A DNA stretch of 40,092 nucleotides from Sphingobacterium litopenaei (GTDB lineage: Bacteria; Bacteroidota; Bacteroidia; Sphingobacteriales; Sphingobacteriaceae): assembly GCF_014692495.1 (NCBI RefSeq), contig NZ_JACOIJ010000031.1:1-40092 (forward strand), written 5' to 3'. The notes under the pieces were generated by a model. It made no database searches. It saw only the letters and a list, made by a program, of their open reading frames with translations, and had not been told where the DNA came from. Positions 34,938-40,092 of the stretch are shown in pieces. The first letter of the stretch is position 1. Each line of letters starts with the position of its first letter. The position numbers and the translations under genes were made by a program.

Positions 34938-35666
34938 TTATCGGACAGCTTCAATTGTATAGGTGAAGCTATCTGCTCGATAATAACCAATATTGTATTC
35001 AATGGGTTGGTTATTAATATCGTATACAAATCTTTTTCGTATTAATATGGGATCATTTGCCTTTATTTCTAATTTTTCAGCGATTAAGTCTCCAGCAAGC
35101 GAAGCAGATATTTCTTCTTTAGATGTTTTAGCGACAATATTAAAATCTTTTTCTAATATTTCATATAATGGACGATTAAAATTTTGCTGACACTCCATTG
35201 GGATAATCGGGTTGAAATAGGATATAAAATACACAAAGGGAAAGTCCGCATGACCTCGAACTCTTTCAAGTGTTAAGCATGAAGTGTTTTCATTTATTTG
35301 AAAAAAATTAGAAATTTCAGGTTTTGTTTTTTTTAAAGTAACGTGTAGTTCGTAATTTTTAATCTCTAGCCCTAGCATTTTCATTTCTTGTGAAAAACTA
35401 AGCCAGTTTTTTATCCCACCTAAAACACTTTTATTTGCTACCTTTGTTCCAACTCCTTTCTTACGTACCAACAATCCTTCGAATACCAATTTATTAATAG
35501 CTTGTCTAAGTGTGTTTCTTGATATCCCTAGTTTTTTGGATAGTTCTACTTCGTTAGGAAGTAGTTCACCGTTTTTATACTCCTCTTTTTTAATTAATTG
35601 TCTTAAAATGTTCTCCGCTTGAGAATGTAATGGAACGGGATTGTTGTGATCTATCTTTAAGTTCAT
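34938..35666 (-). CDS. GntR family regulator with UTRA domain
   Basis: The 242-aa protein has an N-terminal winged helix (about 8-75: SQAENILRQLIKKEEYKNG, ELSKKLGISRNTLRQAINKL) and a C-terminal UTRA ligand-binding domain (about 95-240), the HutC/NagR subfamily. It is divergent from the isomerase/GH92 locus and probably represses it, responding to a sugar phosphate. The start codon is embedded in the palindrome CATACGTATG (35664-35673), a candidate autoregulatory site. Confidence 0.9.
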   Translation of the reverse strand: MNLKIDHNNPVPLHSQAENILRQLIKKEEYKNGELLPNEVELSKKLGISRNTLRQAINKLVFEGLLVRKKGVGTKVANKSVLGGIKNWLSFSQEMKMLGLEIKNYELHVTLKKTKPEISNFFQINENTSCLTLERVRGHADFPFVYFISYFNPIIPMECQQNFNRPLYEILEKDFNIVAKTSKEEISASLAGDLIAEKLEIKANDPILIRKRFVYDINNQPIEYNIGYYRADSFTYTIEAVR

Positions 35667-35706
35667 ACGTATGGGATGATTGAATGTTCAAAAATATGAA
35701 AAATTG

Positions 35707-35737
35707 TTTGCATTACTTAATTATATATTTATATTTG
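35707..35737 (+). promoter_or_regulatory. Promoter of the isomerase/GH92 locus
   Basis: TTTG (35707-35710), 19 nt, TATATTTG (35730-35737) match the Bacteroidota consensus exactly. A loose dyad TATGTTCATACATA overlaps the predicted transcription start at about 35749-35762, a plausible site for the divergent GntR protein. Confidence 0.8.
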
Positions 35738-35794
35738 AACAAAGTTTATATGTTCATACATATTGTAACCAATTAATTTTTACATTATATATCT

Positions 35795-36388
35795 ATGAGA
35801 ATCCCGAATTATAATCGATTTCCAAGTACAATTGTTGATGCTGAAGCTTATGTTGGCTGGAATTCATTGCGTTTATTATTAGAGGAACTTATTCAAACAA
35901 ACGGAAGTGTTGCTATTGAATTGTATCCTGGTGTAAATGAGTCTGCAGTAATTGATTTTTTAAAATCAATTAATCTTGGAGATGTAGTTGATGTACGTTC
36001 ACTATACAAATATGAAAGTGAGATTAAAGCTATGACTGAAGTTTTTTTGACCGATGATGTTTTGTTCGGGTATATAAGTCCGTTGACTATAAACGATTAT
36101 ATTGATGGGCGTAAATTAAATCAATTTAAATCTATTAATAAAGAAGGTAGAAAATTAATCGTAGGGACAGGAGCTAGTGTTGTAGCGGACAAAGGAACAC
36201 CTCTAGTGTATTTTGATCTAAGTCGTTGGGAGATTATTCAGCGATTTAGAAGAAATGAGACAGATGGTATCGGTGTTTTATCTAGAGATGAACCTTTTTC
36301 TTTTCAATATAAACGTGGATATTTTAATGATTGGAAAATTGCAGATAGATTAAAAGAAGACTGGTGCTGTACCGTTTGGAATGGCTAA
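35795..36388 (+). pseudogene. Mannose-6-phosphate isomerase-like gene, N-terminal domain only
   Basis: The 197-aa reading frame matches the first third of the long (about 590 aa) class I mannose-6-phosphate isomerase-like proteins of Bacteroidota: NYNRFPSTIVD, ELYPGVNE, VLFGYISPLTINDYID, KLIVGTGASVVAD, YFDLSRWEIIQRFRR and FNDWKIADRLKE. The zinc-binding isomerase domain is absent. After RLKED the frame runs into GH92 coding sequence in another frame and stops. A deletion has removed roughly 400 codons of this gene and the start of the next. The remaining part could still be expressed from the intact promoter but should have no isomerase activity. Confidence 0.8.
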
Positions 36389-38576
36389 ACTCGGGCCGTC
36401 AACAAATGGATCATATGGAAATGCAAATGGATGGGAAGCTGTGGGATATGAAGATGGACACCAATCAATAGAAGGTTTTGCTTGTTTTCATGAATTCCAA
36501 ATTGGAGGAGTAATGTTAATGCCAATAGTAGGTGAGTTAAAAACTAATCCAGGTTCATTAGACAAACCTGATGAGGGCTATAGATCGCCATTTAAAAAGG
36601 AAAATGAATATGCGACTTCTGGTTTTTATAAGGTAATGCTGGAGAAGTATAAAACCTCAGTTGAACTAACGGCTACGGATAGAGTAGGGTTTCAAAAATA
36701 TATCTTTCCAAAATCAGATAGTTCATATGTATTATTTGACATAGGGAATAAATTGGGAGAAAGCGGTGAAGTTGTAGATGCTTATATAAAACAAGTTGAT
36801 GAGACGACGATTGAAGGCTATGTCGTTACTAAGCCCGAGTATGTTAAGAAATATCAGCCTGAGGCAACTATAAAAATGTTTTTTTATACTAAAATTAATA
36901 AACCAGCTATAAGTGTAAATACGTTCTTTAGAGATAAAGCGATTACTAATGAAAGCAGTATACAAGGTGTTGGTGCATGTTTAGCAGTCAACTTCGAAAC
37001 AGAAGAAAATGAAGAAGTCGTTGTCAAAATAGGTCAATCATATACCTCTATCGAGAATGCAAAAAACAACTATGAATATGAAGCACAAGATTTAAATTTC
37101 GAAGATGCCAAGGAGAAATCGTTAAATCGTTGGAATGAAATGCTAGGCCGATTAAAAGTTGAAGGTGGAGAATATAATGATCGAGTGAAGTTCTATACGG
37201 GATTATACCATGCGCTATTAGGCAGAGGACTAGTTAATGATGTAAACGGTGCTTACCCAAGGAATGATGGTGAAGTAGCATATATTAATTTAAAAAATAA
37301 CAAGCCAGAGCATAATTATTACAACACGGATGCTATTTGGGGGGGATTTTGGAATTTAACACAATTGTGGGCTTTAGCATATCCAGAGTATTATTCAGAT
37401 TGGGTAAAAAGTCAACTTTTAGTGTATCAAGAAACTGGTTGGCTAGGAGACGGAGTGGCTAATGGGAAATATGTATCAGGTGTTGGTACAAACTTCACAA
37501 GTTTGGCAATCGCATCAGCTTACAATGTAGGTATTAGAGATTTTGATTATAACTTAGGATATGAGGCATCATTTAAAAACGAAGTTCAAGGGCATAATAG
37601 ACCAACTGGGGCTGGTAAATTGGATGTAGATGCTTTCGTAAAGAGAGGGTATTGTCCTTATATTCCTAGCGATGAGTATTTTATTACTAAGCAGGATGAA
37701 GGATCTGTATTTGGAGCTTCTCATACCATGGAATATTCTTTTAGTAGTTACGCTGTTGCGCAATTTGCTAAACATTTAAATAGGGAAGATGATTATATTA
37801 AACTGTCTAAATTAGCATGTAATTGGGAAAACCTATTTGATGCTGAAACTGAGCTTATAAGACCTAAGTTATTGGATGGGTCTTTCTTAAAGGATTTTGA
37901 TCCAATGGCTCCATGGACTGGCTTCCAAGAAGGCAATGCGATTCAATATACATTCTATGTACCTCACGATCCAAAGAAATTGATTGAGAAAGTAGGTTAT
38001 GACGTGTTCAATACGCGTCTTGATAGTATATTTATTGTTTCTCAAAAAAATGTATTTGGAGGTGGTACCACAGTAGATGCTTTCGCTGGTATTCATGCTG
38101 CGTATAATCATGGAAATCAACCAAATCTTCATATTTCATGGTTATTTAATTACTCTTGAAAACCTTACCTTACACAAAAATGGGTTCGTGCAATATGTAA
38201 TGAATTCTATGGTGTAGATGGTTTACACGGATATGGATATGGTCAAGATGAAGATCAAGGACAATTAGGAGCTTGGTATGTAATGGCTAGTATGGGATTG
38301 TTCGATGTGGGAGGTTTGTCGGCTATTAATCCTACACTCCAATTAGCAAGTCCACTATTTGACCGTATAGAAATTCAGTTAAACAAAAACTATTACAAAG
38401 GTGATAAATTTGTTATTAACGTTGAGAACAACGCTGCAAATAATATGTATTTAGAGTCTATCTCTTTAAATGGAAATTCACAAAACTCTATTGCAATCCC
38501 TTTTTCTGCAATTGTTGATGGAGGCAATGTTGCTTTGAAATTGAGTGATAAGCCAAATAATAACTTAGTATTGTAA
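36360..38576 (+). pseudogene. GH92 alpha-mannosidase, 5'-truncated and with in-frame TGA
   Basis: The frame begins abruptly at TGAVPFGMAKLGP, which is the interior of the GH92 N-terminal signature (normally ...GHTFPGAVVPFGM). It continues through the family with GRLKVEGG, GWLGDG, GFQEGNAIQYTFYVPHD and, past TGA 38157-38159, KPYLTQKWVR and DEDQGQLGAWYVMASMGLF with the catalytic-region acids. At the stop GH92 proteins have glycine (LFNYS-G-KPYL), so GGA to TGA is likely. Signal peptide and about 30-80 first residues are missing and there is no start signal in frame except ATG 36381. Calcium-dependent exo-mannosidases of this family trim N-glycans or yeast mannans. Upstream GntR and isomerase fragments indicate a former mannoside operon. 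Confidence 0.88.
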
Positions 38577-38596
38577 TATATAATGTTTTACCTGAA

Positions 38597-38635
38597 TAAA
38601 ATGAAAGCTAATCGATTAATCGATTAGCTTTTTTT
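38597..38635. terminator. Terminator repeat, copy 2 (after GH92)
   Basis: This has the same 39-nt sequence as 34876-34914 except for one base in the loop (TTAA for GTAA). It forms a perfect 12-bp stem with a T run and ends the GH92 transcript. Confidence 0.92.
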
Positions 38636-38702
38636 ATATAATATTTGATAACTAAATTGTCTTTCTAACTCAAACTTAGAAGTTTGAGGTTTTGTTAGGT
38701 AA

Positions 38703-38801
38703 TTAATCTTCGATTACCACATAATCATCTCCATCATAAAGCCATTCTTCGGTATGAATTGGGACGATTTCCAAATTTGTGATTTCTAAATCTTTAATCA
38801 T
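38703..38801 (-). CDS. Possible 32-aa acidic small protein
   Basis: On the minus strand ATG 38801 to TAA 38703 encodes MIKDLEITNLEIVPIHTEEW followed by LYDGDDYVVIED. Charge and hydrophobic pattern look like a real beta-strand-rich peptide, and it occupies the otherwise empty gap between GH92 and ychJ. No clear ribosome binding site was identified and the function is unknown. Confidence 0.4.
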   Translation of the reverse strand: MIKDLEITNLEIVPIHTEEWLYDGDDYVVIED

Positions 38802-38882
38802 ATTCAAAATTTTTATTAATCAAATATAGAAAGTGATTGTTAGCTAGACGTTATTTAGATGTTAAGTTTTGATTACCTGTTT

Positions 38883-39275
38883 TTAGCTTAAAATCTTTCC
38901 ATCCACGTAAAACCAAACGTTTTGAACCTGTTTGAAATTTGACTTTTCGTGATGTATTTGAACATTCATGTTGCTGTCCAAATAATGTGCTTTGAAGTCT
39001 ACAGTATTCGTGGTGGCTTTAATTACTTCCAATTGCATCCATTTACTTTCTCTTGCCCAGGATTCAATGTCTTTTTTGTTTTGAAATCTACGCGTGCTAG
39101 GGTGAAAGGTATTATAAATAAAATCAATGTCATGAACGACAAAAGCAGCGTAACGAGCGCACATAAGTTGCTCTGCGGATTCAGCTTTTTTATAGTCTTG
39201 GTGTATGAGAGAACAGCATTCTTCATAAATTTTATTGCTACCACAGGGACATAATTGTTGTTGATTCATTGTCAT
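38883..39275 (-). CDS. ychJ: YchJ family protein (UPF0225) with SEC-C motif
   Basis: The 130-aa protein begins with the SEC-C zinc motif CPCGSNKIYEECC (residues 9-21), followed by an NTF2-like domain with AEQLMCARYAAFVVHDIDFIYNTFHPSTR, typical of YchJ. Proteins of this family lack the second C-terminal SEC-C in some Bacteroidota, as here. The biochemical role is not established. It stands alone. Confidence 0.88.
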   Translation of the reverse strand: MTMNQQQLCPCGSNKIYEECCSLIHQDYKKAESAEQLMCARYAAFVVHDIDFIYNTFHPSTRRFQNKKDIESWARESKWMQLEVIKATTNTVDFKAHYLDSNMNVQIHHEKSNFKQVQNVWFYVDGKILS

Positions 39276-39399
39276 AAAATTTCATGCAAACTTACATTTT
39301 CTTGTTCAAAAGCACATCCTGATATAAGAGTATATTTATAATAAAAATGTGACAAACTATTTTTACTAAAAATGCGTTCTACTATAAAAATCATACGAT

Positions 39400-39894
39400 A
39401 TGGCGTCATTGAAAAATGAAATTATTGGTTCTTGGAAGTTGCTATCTTACATAGAAATTCCAGTGGGGGGAGAGGAATATCTGTTTCCTTTGGGTAAGAA
39501 TCCAAAAGGTATTTTAATATTCAGTCCAGATGGTTATATGTCGGTTCAAATTTCGGTCAAAAATCCTGTTAAATATAATACTGATGATAGATATTCCGTG
39601 ACTGATGAATTGATAGCCTCGCGGGCTAAAGAATATATTGGTTTTACGGGAAAATATACGGTTGATAATGTGCTTTGTAATGTAATTTATCATATCGAAA
39701 CTTCTTTAAATCCTAATTGGGAAGGATTAAAACAAGTTCGAAAAATGGATTTTGAAGCAGATATTTTATATCAGAAATCAGTAGAACCGATTATATCTAA
39801 TGGACAAAAGGTACATGCATATATGACTTGGCAAAGGATTCAAAAAGAAATAGATGTAGAGCGAATAGGTGAGGAGTTAGAAGAGTCCTACTAA
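39400..39894 (+). CDS. Lipocalin-like domain protein (Lipocalin_5)
   Basis: The 164-aa cytosolic protein begins with the motif IIGSWKLLSYI and then KNPKGILIFSPDGYMSVQI and EYIGFTGKYTVDN, the pattern of small single-domain lipocalin-like proteins that bind hydrophobic molecules. The ligand is unknown. It is the last chromosomal gene before the right IS copy, whose tip lies 23 nt after the stop. Confidence 0.85.
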   Translation: MASLKNEIIGSWKLLSYIEIPVGGEEYLFPLGKNPKGILIFSPDGYMSVQISVKNPVKYNTDDRYSVTDELIASRAKEYIGFTGKYTVDNVLCNVIYHIETSLNPNWEGLKQVRKMDFEADILYQKSVEPIISNGQKVHAYMTWQRIQKEIDVERIGEELEESY

Positions 39895-39954
39895 AAAAGA
39901 AAGGGTTGGTTTTAAACGAGGGCACTGAAAAAGTCCCCTTTTATATTGGGCCAA

Positions 39955-39994
39955 AAAAAAAGGAATGGAAAGTGCATTTTCTACTCCTTTTTTT
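39955..39994. terminator. Hairpin terminator inside the right IS end
   Basis: This matches the hairpin at 99-138, with one change that turns a G-C pair into a G-U pair, so the fold is kept. It lies between the IS tip and the transposase start. Confidence 0.6.
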
Positions 39995-40026
39995 GTATCT
40001 TAAATTAAGCTTTAACGGATATCAGG

Positions 40027-40092
40027 ATGCTTTCTACCCAACAAAAAATACAGTTCAGTTCTTATTCAGGATTGTACGATATCATTGTTCCA
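40027..40092 (+). CDS. IS1182-like transposase, N-terminal fragment
   Basis: ATG 40027 starts the peptide MLSTQQKIQFSS...SGLYDIIVP and the window ends 22 codons later. It is identical to the fragment at 1-66. Only the first residues of the protein can be seen. Confidence 0.7.
   Translation, partial: MLSTQQKIQFSSYSGLYDIIVP

Larger units (their letters stand above)
39918..40092 (+). mobile_element. IS1182-like insertion sequence, right-hand copy (end only)
   Basis: This is an inverted counterpart of 1-175. From the tip GAGGGCACTGAAAAAGTCC it includes the A/T-flanked hairpin (39955-39994) and the transposase start. Both copies face outward, so the window is bordered by two IS elements of the same kind. 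It differs from the left copy only at 39950 and 39965. Confidence 0.8.

Noticed and set aside
641..38159. UGA recoded to glycine in this organism
   Set aside because: Large intact genes (for example both SusC genes, over 2000 codons together) contain no in-frame TGA, and two genes end in TGA. Two of the three affected genes also carry truncations. Ordinary pseudogene decay is the better explanation; I keep the pattern as a finding only.
1..40092. The whole window as one composite transposon flanked by IS copies
   Set aside because: The 127-nt exact overlap at both ends indicates assembly ends, and housekeeping genes (ssrA, amt, purF-like) lie inside. The flanks are unseen.

Overview
The window is a member of the Bacteroidota, most likely Sphingobacteriaceae (Sphingobacterium/Pedobacter-like). 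Support comes from two SusC/SusD pairs, many lipoproteins with Bacteroidota-style lipoboxes, promoters of the TTTG-N19-TAnnTTTG type, DUF3853/AAA/toprim mobile-element genes and a tmRNA with a GEENYALAA-type tag. No organism name can be proved from the sequence alone. The window looks like a complete assembly contig. Both termini lie 66 nt inside the same outward-facing IS1182-like transposase gene, and the terminal 127 nt are identical in inverted orientation.

Layout. (1) 1-175: end of an IS. (2) 180-5139: remnant of a mobilizable or integrative element, with a tyrosine integrase broken by an in-frame TGA, an unknown coiled-coil protein, a DUF3853 (excisionase-like) protein, an AAA ATPase and a toprim primase. 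A 16-bp perfect inverted repeat lies between the last two, and no relaxase is present. (3) 5140-5482: REP-like repeats and a terminator. (4) 5483-24389: one minus-strand operon of eleven genes: SusC, SusD, fasciclin, DUF5007, SusC, SusD, fasciclin, TIG/delta-60 repeat (DUF5008-like) protein, phosphatase-fold/LamG/DUF4983 lipoprotein, M60 metallopeptidase, and a second phosphatase-fold/LamG/DUF4983 lipoprotein. A pair of LacI/PurR-like operators lies upstream. The only clear hydrolase is the M60 peptidase, a family with known mucin/glycoprotein proteases. The two phosphatase-fold proteins have lost expected metal ligands. (5) 24740-25106: REP-like repeats, one of which repeats a 37-bp unit found on the other side of the operon.

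(6) 25107-26413: a GH29 alpha-L-fucosidase pseudogene without its 5' end and with an in-frame TGA. Its broken end abuts a XerC-like recombinase gene (26420-27259). Next come a terminator, a tRNA 3'-end fragment and ssrA (tmRNA). (7) 27993-34861: ordinary housekeeping genes: methyltransferase, lipoprotein, extradiol dioxygenase, AraC regulator, Amt ammonium transporter and a long PurF-like amidotransferase. (8) 34876-38635: a GntR regulator and a mannoside-use locus in which a mannose-6-phosphate isomerase-like gene has been joined out of frame to a 5'-truncated GH92 mannosidase gene that also carries an in-frame TGA. The segment is bracketed by near-identical 39-bp terminator repeats. (9) 38703-39894: a possible 32-aa ORF, a YchJ protein and a lipocalin-like protein, then the second IS end.

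Together this reads as a glycan/glycoprotein-foraging genome segment undergoing decay. The mucinase-type SusCD operon is intact, while the accessory fucosidase, the mannosidase and the integrase of the mobile element are pseudogenes, with breakpoints and repeats marking recent rearrangement.
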